Assembly: GCA_964017045.1 (NCBI GenBank)
Contig: OZ024806.1
Span: 10,183,860 to 10,247,859, forward strand
Direction: 5' to 3'
DNA length: 64,000 nucleotides
Source of the DNA: Omphiscola glabra
Taxonomy: Eukaryota > Mollusca > Gastropoda > Lymnaeidae
Below the pieces are notes generated by a model. It did no database searches, was not told the DNA's origin, and was given only the letters and a program-made list of their open reading frames with translations. This document shows, piece after piece, positions 11,815 to 23,528 of this stretch. How positions within the stretch are numbered: the stretch's first letter is position 1; each line of letters starts with the position of its first letter. The position numbers were made by a program, and so were the translations under genes.

Positions 11815-12015
11815 CCTTGGTGTGGGCAGCCTGTACTTGGTGTGGGCAGCCTGTACTTGGTGTGGGCAGCCTGTGGTTGGTGCGGGTAGCCTGTACTTGG
11901 TGTGGGCAGCCTGTACTTGGTGTGGGCAGCCTGTACTTGGTGTGGGCAGCCTGTACGTTGTGTGGGCCGTCTGCACGTGGTGTGGGCAGCCGGTGGTTGG
12001 TGTGGGCAGTCTGAA
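11815..12015. repeat. 20-bp minisatellite
   Basis: Ten units of TGTACTTGGTGTGGGCAGCC type, several identical, degenerate towards the right end. They give shadow frames in all phases. Confidence 0.9.
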
Positions 12016-12626
12016 CTTGGAAGACCAGAAGCGCAAATGTGGAATATTTTAGTTAAAATCTTAGGGTATGGCAATTGATCGGTTTGAAAGTTTAACGAAA
12101 ATGTCACCGTCTCATTGAGCACGCCGATAAAAAGAGCTGGGAACCCCACTATCATAACAAGGCAAATGACCAATTTCTAACTAACTGACTCGTCAGCAGT
12201 GGCTACATTGTTGAGACCATTGTCATTGTTCACTTCGTGGTTAAAGATACATTTTCTGAAATCCACACCAGGTGGGTTATAAGACTGTCGAGTGCTACAT
12301 CCGGCCTATGACTTCATGACATGGATATAATTTCGTAATAAACATTGAACCGAAAAAAGAAGACTAATATACTATTATAACGTCGTAGTAATATTTCTCA
12401 TTTGACTTTCGATGGTTCGATCAAACTGTATTATGAGATCCAAGACTCATTTGTACATTGGCGGCCCGTTGGCGCAATTAGAGTCCCAGAACGGGAGGGA
12501 CACGAATGACCTGTGTGCTAATGAGGCTACGGAGGACTACTGGTTAGGATCTCCTCCTCCTCTGGTCTTAAGACCGAGTCTAACAGCGTCCACAGTCTTA
12601 TGCTTTTTCCAACCTATCAGTCTCCC

Positions 12627-12656
12627 CCATAGACATAGATATCTCTATGTCTATGG
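12627..12656. repeat. Perfect 13-bp inverted repeat
   Basis: Arms CCATAGACATAGA and TCTATGTCTATGG are separated by TATC, and the whole is flanked by direct CTCCCCCA-like sequences. It can form a stable hairpin; no function is assigned. Confidence 0.8.
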
Positions 12657-13900
12657 TCTCCCCCACACTCCGACTCTGTGTGCACCCTCAGCCTCATGCG
12701 TACACATTCCATTCGCTTACATTCAGTATTGTTGGTGGCGTTTCGGAAGGCTGGGGGGGGGGGTGGCGGCTGACCGCTGAACTGTGTGTGTGTGTGTGTG
12801 TTAGTATAGGGAACGGGGGGAAGTAGAGAGGGCAACCCTATTGGACTGAGCGGAGTTTAGTGACTTGTCTAATAGTTGTGCCCTGCGCAAGGGAATTGTG
12901 GGGGCGGGGGAAGGGAGGGGGGTCTATCACCTGGGCTCAGGATTGCCTCTCTCTACTCTCTCATCCCGCACGACCGTGTTGTTCATGTGACCGGGTCCGT
13001 CATTCGTGTAAGCCGCACTTCGTACAGGGATCTTCTCTAGGTAGCTTGAGGTAGGTTGGCAGTGAATTCTATTACAGGATTGCATTAGGACTACATTTCC
13101 CGTATAACTTTGTATTGTATTTATTTTAAAACCTACACCGTGGCCGTATTTCTTCACACAATTTCTAGACACTTTTTATGAGGGGCCTATCAAATTTTTT
13201 TTTTTTAAAGTTCTGAATTTGGATTATCTTTCAATTTTCCGTTGATAAAAATGGAATCTTCTTAGTTTTTCTGTATTTTACAACTACTACGGATATGTAA
13301 TTTGTGTGGATTATTTTTGGTTTAAAACAACACCACAGTTTGCAATAGCAGTAAGTAGGTAGGACAAACTTTTTTAAGAAATTAAGTGTGCTAAATAATT
13401 CTTAACTAAGGAGCCTAGACTAGATCTAATAATGCAATTAATAATTTGCTAAGTTAATCATAAAATATTTCAACATTTTGCGTATTCCATCTTTAAAAAG
13501 TTATGGGCAGACGAGCGTGTTAAGCGATAATGGGTTTATTCCCTTGGCTTGGTGGCTCGGCGACGCTAGTCTATAAACTGGGCAGTCCCACCGACAAAGA
13601 AAACAGACTAAACGCGTGGGATGGCGTGCGATAAACGAGTGGACGCGGCCCCCATGTATTTCAATTGAGCACCACGCATCACCATGATCAAGATGGTTTC
13701 ATGTTCCGTCTTGGGGACCAAAAAACAAATTTTTCGACACTGCGCATAAATAAATGTAAACCCAACATCGCGTTTGACCTGGTTCGGCGGGAAAACAAGT
13801 TTCTGGCATAAAGTTTTTGAGTGGCGGACAGTAAGCCTACATTGACTGCCCTAAAAAGTCCTTGGAAGTGGAGTTTTTGAAAAATCCAGATTTTTTTTTT

Positions 13901-13910
13901 TTTTTTTCAG
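13901..13910 (+). promoter_or_regulatory. Splice acceptor before the start-codon exon
   Basis: A run of T ending TTTTTTTCAG lies 56 bases before the ATG of the Thr-rich gene. The start codon may therefore sit in a second exon, behind a 5' UTR intron. Confidence 0.4.
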
Positions 13911-13966
13911 ATTTCAAACTTCGGGCTAACACACTTAGGACCAATCTTCACAAACTGAAAAAAAAA

Positions 13967-16900
13967 ATGAACAAGTCAATCATCGGTAAGTTGTGATAAA
14001 TGTTCTATTTGTTCAAATTTTAATGATATCTTACACACCCTTCCCCTCCTCCACACACAGCAATGAACCCACCCTCTCCTTTTTTTTTCACTTGTAATCC
14101 TTTTAATCTGTTTAAGCCACCCCCCCCCCTTCCCCATAAATAAAAGTTTATATTTAGCATCTGACAGATTTATAGATTAGGTTACATTACTTAAGTGCTG
14201 GCAGCCATATGGCTCCCCCCCCCCCCCATGTCCATAAAAATGTAACTGATAATTAGACTTTGCTTTTAAAATAAAATATTTGCAATATTAAGAGAACAAA
14301 GTGGTTTCAATCTGGGATATTGAATCATATTGGATGTTGAACTTTACCTCCCCCCCCCCCCCCCATAATAGAAATTTCAAATTTAGCCTCTGACACACCT
14401 ATTAACCTATTAATAGGTGAATAGTTTATATGCTACTTTAGATCAGTACTAGCAGTGCTGGCCCCCCAGAAATAAAAAGCTTAGCCTTACCATAGAAAAC
14501 AACCAAAACAATGGTGGATACCTGGATTACAATCTTAACTGGTTATTTTTTTTCTGTTTGTTCCAATAATATGACCTGCCTCTCTTATGCCTGTGTCATT
14601 TGTTTATCCTTTGTTTATCCTTTGTTTATTCACAATAACAGCACTTTTTGCTTTTAGTCTTATTAATTCTACTATAAAATAGTGGTAGAACATGAAAATA
14701 AATTAATCTCCCCCTCCCCCCCCCCCCCATTCTTTCAGCTACCCTGGCAGTAATAGCTATTCTAGGTAAGTAAAATTAATCTGAAATGAAGAATTTTGTA
14801 ATCATTTCTAGAATGTATTATTAAATTAGACAACAAAAAAACCAGACATTTGAATTTAACAAGTTTAAAAAAAAAAAAAATATGATTGCAAAGAAGTTTT
14901 CTCTTAACTTAATGGATAGAAGGGCACATGCCCAAAATGGCTGCTGGATCTGAAAGATGATGTTTCCATAATGCTGCAATGAATGTAGTCATATAAATTT
15001 GTATACAATTTATTCAATTTAAGACGTGAAACAATTATAGCAGATATTTTTAGAACAATTATCTTGGATAGAAAAAAAAAAAACCTAACAAACACAAACC
15101 CTCTTTATTGAGATATTTATATAAAAAATTGTGGGTATAATAACTAAAAATGAAATTGAACAATTGTTAAATTAACATATTTAAAAAAAAATAATTTCTT
15201 TCTCAGTTTCCATGGTGGCTGCTCAGGACACTCCAACAACTACAACAGGTAATTTAATTTTTGAAAAAAATTGCAAAATATCTGTCATGCTGGTGCATCT
15301 TACATATAATACTTGGTTTTCAATTCCTAGAGAGCTCATTTTGCAATCCCCCCTCCTGCTCCTAAACCAGCATCAGCTCTATATAGTCTAGTCCATAGCC
15401 AGCATAAACTCTATATAATATAGTCCATAGCCAGCATAAACACTATATAGTCTAGTCCAGGCCTGCGCAACATACAGCCCGGGGGCCACATGCAGCCCAC
15501 CAGCACCCACTTTGCGGCCCATGAAATAACCAAATATTCTTATTTTCTTAAAGCGTCTCTCCACCCCGGGTCCTATTTTCTTTTGGCCAGTGCAAGTTTT
15601 CCATAAAGTATTACCATGCAAGCCTGGTCTAGTCCCTAGTCAGCATCAACTCTATATTGTCTAGTCCATAGCCAGGATCAACTCTCTATGTTCCAGTCCA
15701 TAGCCAGCATCAAGTCTATAGCTTAAAATAAGAAGCTATAGTATAGTATCACTTGTCCAAATTTTTTTTTTCCTAAAAGAACTGGTCTTTGGGGGAAATC
15801 GCCTGATTTTAAACTGAGTTTCTAATAAGAAATGTGTAGTTTGTGTAATATTTGTAAGATTAATCAAAGCTGTTAAAATGAGGGACATTCCCTTTTTATT
15901 CTCAAGTCAATCATACTAAGGTATGTCAATTCTTGGGTGGCTTGTTTCCTTTGGTTACCGGAGATTTGTTTGAACTAAATTTAGTTGACAGAGTTGACGT
16001 TAAAATTTTCGTCCAAATTTCTTTTTCAACACACTATACTATTTCGTAAAATAAAATAATGCATCCAAAAAGAAATTTGATGCAAAATTTTAACGCATGA
16101 ACTGAAAAAAAAGATTCCACCAAAATTTGATCAAATTTCCGTTGATCAATTATCCGCCGACGAAATTTCTTTCAAACTAATTTCCGGATACGGTTTCCTT
16201 TATAGCCCTATACCCCCCCCCCCCCCCCCACACACCCTTTTAAAAATGTTCTTTACGCTTAACCTTTTTAGAACAAGGGTTTATAATAATAAATACCCCA
16301 TTGAATAAAGAAAAATAAATAATTTTGATTTACAATCATTTGGCAACTATTGTTACAGTGTCGACGACAACTAAAGCAGGTACCACACCATCGGGTACAG
16401 CGACCACTACGGCCCCTGTGGGTACAACAACACCAAAAAGTAAGCACCTTGATGTTTTTTATACATTTTGTTGCTTGTGTCTCAAGAATATTGAAGACAC
16501 CGACGACATTTAGGCAGATAACTTGCTGTGTATCATGTGCTCTTCCATGGCCCGTCATGCATGTATCATGCTCACCTCCATGGCTTGTCAGTGACATGTT
16601 GAGATGATCACCATGCTTTATAGATATTTTTAACATGTTTATTATACCACATCCATTTTTTAACAATCTTAAAACTTGAGTAACGAAAATAAAAATTTCA
16701 AATAGATGTTTTTTTATTCCCTAAAACAAAATTGTTCCACTAAAGATAGGGTTTTTTAAAAAGAAGGAATGATAAACTGACCGAAAGAGATCTTTGTATT
16801 TAGTTTCTGAAACAATTCTTACTTGTAAATGGTATAAGCATTGTGAATCATGCATACAGTTGTAATTCATCGCTTGATAAAACTAACACAGATTAGTCAC

Positions 16901-19900
16901 ATCTCTCCATTAATTGTCAACAAGTTTTAAGCAGTTTTTGAGCCCCCCCCTCCCCCACTTTCAACAACTTTCAATAACCCCACCTCAGTAATTATGTCAA
17001 CATTTCTGTACCCCCTCCCCCCCAAAAAATGAATTATAATACAAATATATAAATATATTTTACTTTGTGATTTTCTATTTTAATAACACAATATTGTATG
17101 AAAATTATTTTATTGCATCTTTAGCTTGTTAATCAACAAGTTAATGCTTTATATAACTAAAATTCTATAACTTATAACTATTTTAATTTTCACTTATTAA
17201 ATCTGTTAAAATAATGTTTATGACCAATCAACTTTTAAGATACAAATTTTAATAGAGGAAACATTGTTGTTGATGTCAACTAATCTACCCCCCTCTCCCC
17301 CTTGTCAACAACTGTCAAACATTTCGAAACCCCCTCCCCCCATATTTTGTTGATGTAATTAATGGACGACCCCCAGATTAAAACGTTTTTTTGCACAAAA
17401 GATTAATGGTTCATGTTAATAAAAAAAATAATTTCGTGCTGATATCAATTTATTATAATAGTTTATTTGGGCCAGTTTTTAAAAGACGGCTAATCATTTC
17501 TCCCTGCTTTTGTGGCTAATTTTATATTAGCTGCAGAGTTGTACTCATTAACATTTAAAATGCACCCCCCCTCCTCCTCCTCCTGGGAAATGCATGCCCC
17601 ATTTTTTAGCTCCTTTCATTATCATTTTGCCTCTCTACTCTCCTCAGTCTCATCACCGTCAGGAGAGTTTTGCTTTAACTTTTAACTCACTAAGTAGTCG
17701 GGATAGATATTTTACTGTTTTTTTAAATTGGTTGTCACATCTCACCCCGCCACTTGCAATGATAGCACAGATTTCATTCTTGATCTCAGTATCAAACTTT
17801 ATTCCCAATTTGTTTTGGGGGCTGTGTCAGAAAAATGTTCCATGTCCTGTTTTGATATCATGAGACATAAGGAAGGCTTTAAAACTACCTGGAGTTTCTG
17901 CAATGTGGGGTGTAGCTGCATTGCAAGGGAGATAATTACCTTTGTTAATTCTGCAGCAGTCTACTCCTTTAACCTGGGATCTGGATTAATCTGGTTTCAA
18001 GCGTCTTGAAAAACTACCCCCCCCCCCCAAATCTCCCTACCCCCCTCCTGGGCGTTTCAATACGTTATAAACTTCCTGTTCTCTCCCCTTGGTACAATGG
18101 CACGTGAGGGTTGTTGTTCCTGGCCAACTAAATATTCAAAGCTCATGTCATATTTCCGTTGTAAGAAATTCTAAGCCTGATCTTTCAGCTTCCTCGTGGC
18201 TCCAGTTTCGAGGGTTCTCCTGAATAACTTGTCTCATGACATTACAAAAGACATTTGGTATTTAATTTAATTAAGTTGGCAAGTACAAATATTTCTGACT
18301 TTAACACACTGCACAGAATTTAAAAAAAAAGGCAATGTAACTCAAGCATCATCATGGGCAGGCAGGCCTTTTATTGATATTTAAAAAAAACATTTTAATG
18401 AATGTTATAAATGATTTTTTAATATTTTTTTTTAACATTGTGTCTTTGACACTTTCATACTTCGTTAACGCCCAGACGTTCTTATAATGCTTGTTATAAG
18501 AATTAAACCGGTTAATCTAAAATGATACGCAACATTCTTGGCCATTGTCAAAAGCCATTGTAACTAACCGGTGCCCACACCCACGTAAGCGCCGTGGGTA
18601 TCCCACTGTAATGGGATTTAGGCCCCCCCCCCAATTCCACTGTAATGGAATTTAACAGCTCCCCCTTCACTCATTTTGGACTCTCTTACAAATAGGGCGC
18701 GTCATGCACCATTGGGATTCAGACTAGAAGTTTGATAACGCCACCGCTTTTGTGGTCCCTTGCAAACCAGGTTTTTTTTTAATTTCTCTCATGGTGTGTG
18801 ACGTGACTTGTCTTCCACTGGGAGTGTAAGAAACTTTTTTTTTAAGTGAAAGAAACTGTTTCGAGTGCAACAGAGTGAAACGGCTTGCTCTTTAAATTTG
18901 CTTTTGAAATACCGAATTCCCGTTATTAAATGTAGGGGGATGGGGAATGTCGCGTAATAGATGTGTGGCTAATATCATTACCGCCCTTGATTTGAAATTT
19001 GATTTGAGGTAGCCTACCCCCAATGCAACAAAGTCTAAATCTAATTTTAAACAAAAATATATGTTCCCAAATTGCATCCACAAGGCTGGATGGGTAAAGA
19101 AACAACTCAATTAAGGATTTTTTATTTTTTATTTATTTATTTTTTTTTTTTTGAGAACGAAGTTGCAAGATCCCCCACATTTCTGGACATGCCTAGTCTG
19201 AAACACAAGATTACATCTTGAGTGGCTTAGGCGTACTGACAAGGGATTTTAAAGTGTGGAATGTGGAGTTATAGAGCGTCCTTTCTGTCTACCATCCTTT
19301 TTTTATGATGCACCTGGGAATATATTACAAAGAGTATTAACCTTTCCAAACTCTCTTAGTACTAAAATAGAAACACACACTTCTTTGTACACTATCGTAT
19401 AGTGAATATAGACAAAAATAAGCTACCACATTCTTCCTGGTTCACAATAGTATAGTGAATATAGACAGACATTAAGCTACACCCTTCTTCTTGGTTCACA
19501 ATCGTATAGCGAAGATGTACCAGTAAACCTGTCTTGAATCGAAGTAGCACTGTAGTCGATATGTTAGCTTCGTGACTGTCGGCGTAAGCCGAGTAGGGCG
19601 TTGGCACCCACGTGACTTCAGTATTTGTCTCCGTCTGTTTCATTTATTGTTATGCCTGGTAGGATACACATTTAAAAGCAAGGGAGGTATATGTCGACTT
19701 GGTCTGTTTTGTGTGATGCACTTTCAGTACGCGACATCTGCATGTAAGCTACATCTGCATGTAAGCTACATCTGCATGTAACTACATCTGAAAATGTAAG
19801 CTACATCTTAAAATGTGAGCGACACCTGAACGCTGTTAACCCAAGTACAATTGGGGAAGAAAATTAAAACGTTCAAATGAATGGAAAATATAAGTAACAT

Positions 19901-21684
19901 AAAAAAAAATAAAGTTACAATAAAGTCGTTCTGTTGAGGTTTTGTGTTGAAACTTTGTACAACTGCTATTTTCAAAATCCAGAAGTTACTACTTCTTTTT
20001 TTCTTTCTTTTAAGGTGTTTAAACACTCTGCTACCTCGCGGTCTATTGGGCATGATATTAAGACATATCTTCTTCTTCTTATGTTTGAGGGCCCACGATC
20101 AATTTATATTCATTCTGGCTCCTGGTTTAAATTCAGAGTTTGCCTTCTCTTAGATGAGTTACCGCCCAAGGCTAGCGAGTCCCATCCACCCGGGGTGCTG
20201 GTGATGTGTTTGCTTTGGTGGGGATTGAACTCCAGAACATCAACTTGAGATTTGCTCAGTTTAGACCACTGGGCCACCCAGCACATATTTGTCGTACCGT
20301 CAGTGTTGTAGATTCTTACCGTAGCTGATTCCCTCCGCTATCCTCCCCCCCACCGCATCCCCCTTGCAAACATATAAAGAAGTGTGACTCCAGTGACAGA
20401 AATGATAGCATGAACTGGGGAAGGGGAAGAGGAAAGGAAGTTGGGGGGAGGGGGTGAAAATCACGATGCTGAGCCAAGTAGGCGACACGCTACGTTAAGA
20501 CAAGAAGTCTGTCACGCGATGTCTGCCAGCACCTACGATCCGTCCGACTCGCTCCCTAGATAACAACAGGTTTAATCTGCTGGGGGGGGGGGTTAAGGGA
20601 AGATATGGGCTACAGAGGTGTGGTTGGGCATCTTCTGGAGGTTAATCAAAAGTCAACGTTTAAATTTGGAGGTACGAGTCAACCATGGAGGTAGGGGTCG
20701 ACCATGGAGGTAGGAGTCGACCATCGAGTAAGAGTCGACCCGATTATCCGATTGTTTCGTGAGGCCGTTGTCACACGCAGTGCAGGCGTGTTGAGATACG
20801 GTCAGCCTTAGTCCGTTTGCGTGGGTGTCACGTGATGGTTGTATGGACTTGAGATGAGATTGGCCCTGCAGCTTTTGGGGGCCTTCGTGTTAGGGATAAA
20901 GGCCCGCAGCCTGGCCATATGAGGAGGAAAGAAAAGATTAGTTGCTTTGGGGGGGGGGGGTGTGGCTGAGGGTAGCTTAATGTCTTGATCTGGTAACACT
21001 TTTGGTTACATTGTTACAAGAAAGACATGTAACATTGTTGTTGTGTAACATTGTTGTTGAATGTGCAATGCAGCAATGTATCCCCCACAAACACTTTTTT
21101 TAATTCCACATAACTCATCCTGGTCTTTTAATCTACTGTCAAATCAAAGCCATCAGCACATTTCTTATAACTAATCAGTTATGACTGTAACCCCCCCCCC
21201 CCCCCCCAAAAACCCAGCCAATAAGTTAGGGCATTTTTGTATCTTTTTATGAACAAAACAGGTCCTTGTGCCAACCTTCTTTGTGCCCTACTTGTCACTG
21301 AATGTCTCAACCCATCTTTGTAACTTCTTAGTTTTCCTAAGTAGTTTTTGGTACCAGTGGGATGATTCCTGTTTAAATATAATTGGAAACCTAATGATTT
21401 CTTATTGGAAACCTAATGATTTTCTCTACTACAGTACTTACAGTATTACAGTATGTTGTTACAGTATTACAGTACCTTGTTACATCATTACAGTACCTTG
21501 TTACAGCATTACAGTACCTTGTTACAGCATTACAGTACCTTGTTACAGTATTACAGTACCTTGTTGGTTTTTATTATTTATCCTTAATTGTCCTTGTCTT
21601 ATTTCTTCCACAGATGGATGTGGTCTACTGGAATCTTCTGGCATTCTGCTGCTTGTGGCCGCTTTCTTTAATCTGGTGTTTTGA
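13967..21684 (+). CDS. Small Thr-rich secreted, probably GPI-anchored protein (5 exons)
   Basis: Joined coding exons are 13967-13985, 14739-14765, 15207-15248, 16359-16439 and 21614-21684, giving 79 residues and a TGA. Every intron is phase 1, begins GTAAG or GTAAT and ends CAG; the inner exons are 27, 42 and 81 nt, all multiples of 3. The product starts with a clear signal peptide (MNKSIIATLAVIAILVSMVA, cleavage near residue 21-22), continues as a Thr/Pro/Gly/Ala stretch (residues ~24-55, suited to O-glycosylation), then Asn-Gly-Cys-Gly, and ends in a hydrophobic tail (SSGILLLVAAFFNLVF) with no cytoplasmic residues. That layout is typical of GPI-anchored mucin-like surface proteins. No family was recognised. 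Phase-1 exons allow exon skipping without frame loss, and further exons may exist in the 5.2-kb last intron. Tissue, partner and function are unknown. Confidence 0.7.
15370..15720. repeat. ~32-bp tandem repeat, split by a hAT MITE
   Basis: Units of TAGTCCATAGCCAGCAT plus 'aactctatat' occur before and after the insertion at 15458-15626. It lies in intron 3 of the Thr-rich gene. Confidence 0.7.
15458..15626. mobile_element. hAT-type MITE in intron 3
   Basis: The element begins CAGGCCTGCGCAACATACAG and ends GCAAGCCTG, with imperfect terminal inverted repeats (CAGGCCTGC against CAGGCTTGC). GTCTAGTC lies directly on both sides, an 8-bp duplication of nnnTAnnn form. GTCTAGTC also occurs in the surrounding tandem array, so the duplication is suggestive only. 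Confidence 0.6.
16440..19390. other. Intron 4 of the Thr-rich gene, no further exon recognised
   Basis: It is AT-rich with many poly-C tracts (for example 16944, 17281, 18010 and 18626). The frames at 17594-18009 show no domain, codon pattern or phase-1 splice context that would add them to the gene. Confidence 0.4.
19395..19530. repeat. ~63-bp tandem repeat
   Basis: About two units of 'tatagtgaatatagaca...aagctac...cttcttggttcacaat' type, with a third starting. Confidence 0.7.
19735..19830. repeat. 17-18-bp tandem repeat
   Basis: About five units of 'catctgcatgtaagcta' type, imperfect at the right end. Confidence 0.75.
20081..20286 (-). mobile_element. tRNA-derived SINE with LINE-like 3' tail
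   Basis: Read on the minus strand, it starts GCTGGGTGGCCCAGTGGTCT. This contains an A box (TGGCCCAGTGGT). About 35 nt later comes a B-box-like GAGTTCAATCC, the two internal RNA polymerase III promoter parts of a tRNA. The body follows, then a tail with ATTGATCGTGGGCCCTCAAA and AAGAAGAAGAAG. That tail matches the 3' ends of the LINE fragments ending near 31455 and 51035. ATATGT flanks both ends as a possible short target duplication. It lies in intron 4 of the Thr-rich gene, antisense to it. Confidence 0.75.
21425..21570. repeat. 21-bp minisatellite in intron 4
   Basis: About seven units of 'ttacagtattacagtacctt' type end about 45 bases before the last exon of the Thr-rich gene. The unit contains TTACAG, which resembles a 3' splice site and might act as a decoy acceptor. 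Confidence 0.85.
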
Positions 21685-21902
21685 ACAATGATGCTCAAGT
21701 AGAGATGTGAAGTTCATGTTTTTTAAAATCATGGTTTCAGTCATGTAATATAAACAAAATGAACAGAAAAAATCTCAAGACAAATTGATCCAGTTTTTAA
21801 AAAGAAAAATGTTAATAACTTCCAAATTTTATTTTCTGTACTAAATTTACATTAAATAATTATTTATATTATTTTATTACAAAAAAATTGTTTATTACAA
21901 TT

Positions 21903-21908
21903 AATAAA
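21903..21908 (+). terminator. AATAAA polyadenylation signal
   Basis: The first AATAAA lies 219 bases after the stop codon of the Thr-rich gene, in AT-rich sequence. A further signal occurs near 22068, so the 3' UTR could be longer. Confidence 0.45.
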
Positions 21909-21924
21909 AGATTTTTTGAATAAT

Positions 21925-22984
21925 TTTTTCATTAAAAAAACAAAACAAAACAACTCCGATGTTTCGGTATTTTCAATGCCCTCAATTTCTTAAAAAGTAA
22001 AGTATTTCTAGACTAATCTCAGACAACTGAAGACATTGCTGTATAAATCATCAGATTTTGATATTAAGAATAAATGTGTTCATTAATTTGTGTTTAAGTT
22101 AACTTCAAAATGTCGTTGAATCCTATAGATCATGCATTTGTCAAAAGGAATTCCGAAAAAAAAAAGGTTTCTTTTAACTTTAATTCTTGTGCATTATAAA
22201 TGTAACCATTTATTTGTCTATATTTTTGTATGTCTCTTTATCTGCAAATATTGCATGTCCATTTCGTATGCCTACAAGAGGACAAGGGGAGATCACTTTG
22301 GTAAATGACTCATGTTTTGATTAGTCACTTTTTGGGTTAGTGGTCCTGACTTGTGTACAGTGTTTGTTTGTTTTTTCACAACAGTTGTTTAGTCTGTCCA
22401 AACTGGGTATTATCAACATTCCAACTTTCATCATTGATTCTTTTTTGCATATTTTTATCCTATCCACCATTTGAACTTAAACTGATCAATGTAAATTAAA
22501 CTCCCTAACGTTGATCATAACATTGATTCTTGTGTGAGAAATTTCTTTGAAAAAAAAATATTATTGTTCCTTGAGATAATCCAATCCAAAAAAATAGATA
22601 TTGATAAAGATGTTTTACCCCCACATGTAATTTATTAAAAAAAAAATTGAGAGAGCAGGAGATCTCCCTCTCTATTTTCTTCCCTGTTATTGTGTGTGCA
22701 ACTGACCAGTGGGTCAGGCCACGCCTTTGAGTGACATCATTCAGTGATGACTACTGTGGTCTGCCCCCATATCGCCTTCTGATGACATTCGTCATGTTAA
22801 TATTTTATGGTTGTTTGCATATCCTGTTCATATTTTTTTTAAATACCGTATAAATATGTTTGTTATAATTTAAAGTCATGACATGCATCAAGTTTTATCT
22901 TATAAAAAAAATAAATCCATTATTTAAAATTGAACTGAACTTCATGTTTTTTATTTTAAAAAAAAAATGTCTTTTACTAAAATA
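21925..22984. other. AT-rich intergenic sequence
   Basis: No frame or RNA gene was recognised. A GC-richer island near 22700-22800 has no identifiable content. Confidence 0.35.
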
Positions 22985-23350
22985 AAAATCCCAAATCTAC
23001 TGGTCATTACTGGTATGGTCAGACGACCTCTTGCCCAATTTTATGAACTCAAGCAGCGTAGGCAGTTTGCTGGTGGACAGAACTGCTTTAGATTTAGAGA
23101 CATATTGAACACTTCTTTGAAATCTTTCATGTTGACCTGGACATGGGGTAACAGTCCTCAAAGAATCGAGACTCGTGGCACTCTTCGCTACACAAGGACT
23201 CGGTGCTACATGAGGCTGCAGCATAACACAAAAGACAAGCCAGAAAGCCCAAGTTAACTCTGTACCTGGAGTTGTCCCATCCATCCCTTGCACCTACTGC
23301 CAGAATCGGCTTGATCATCCACAGATTCAGCCCCGGCAACAAGCCGATGT
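22985..23350 (+). mobile_element. LINE ORF2 C-terminal fragment with zinc-finger-tail type
   Basis: The plus-strand frame from 22967 reads LAQFYELKQRRQFAGGQ, FRFRDILNTSLKSF and TWGNSPQRIETRGTLRYTR. These are decayed versions of the widespread motif in which a Gly-Gln-rich segment precedes 'rf.DtLk.SLKsf' and 'W...a.dR..WR' in the tail of non-LTR ORF2 proteins. Beyond the stop near 23257, a shifted frame continues towards 'CTYCQNRLDHPQIQP', the expected Cys-containing finger region. It is frameshifted and truncated at both ends. Confidence 0.7.
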
Positions 23351-23451
23351 TTAAAAATGGTCATAATCTACTTTAGACGAAGTATCCTAAGTGGTATTCT
23401 ATTTAAATGTAACTTTTATTTACTGGTACCAAACCTGTTAATTCAAAACAA

Positions 23452-23528
23452 AATGGCTGAGCTAACCACAGAATGGCTGGGCTAACCACAGAATGGCTGG
23501 GCTAACCACAGAATGGCTAGGCTAACCG
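23452..23528. repeat. ~20-bp tandem repeat
   Basis: Four units of 'atggctgggctaaccacaga' type. Confidence 0.85.

Larger units (their letters stand above)
12016..13910. other. Intergenic and probable upstream region of the Thr-rich gene
   Basis: It includes a hairpin at 12627-12656, a (GT)n run at 12783-12801 and G-rich tracts near 12750 and 12905. No convincing coding exon was seen. A 5' UTR exon of the downstream gene may lie here, since an acceptor is present at 13910. Confidence 0.35.

Noticed and set aside
12459..12600. Possible second tRNA-type SINE (GGCGGCCCGTTGGCGCAATT start)
   Set aside because: An A-box-like stretch is present but no B box at the right distance; too weak to call.
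12412..12780. 122-codon frame as a gene
   Set aside because: It crosses the hairpin at 12627 and a G run, with no domain or codon bias.
17594..18009. Two overlapping frames in intron 4 as extra exons
   Set aside because: No phase-1 acceptor/donor pair frames them, and composition is unlike the other exons.
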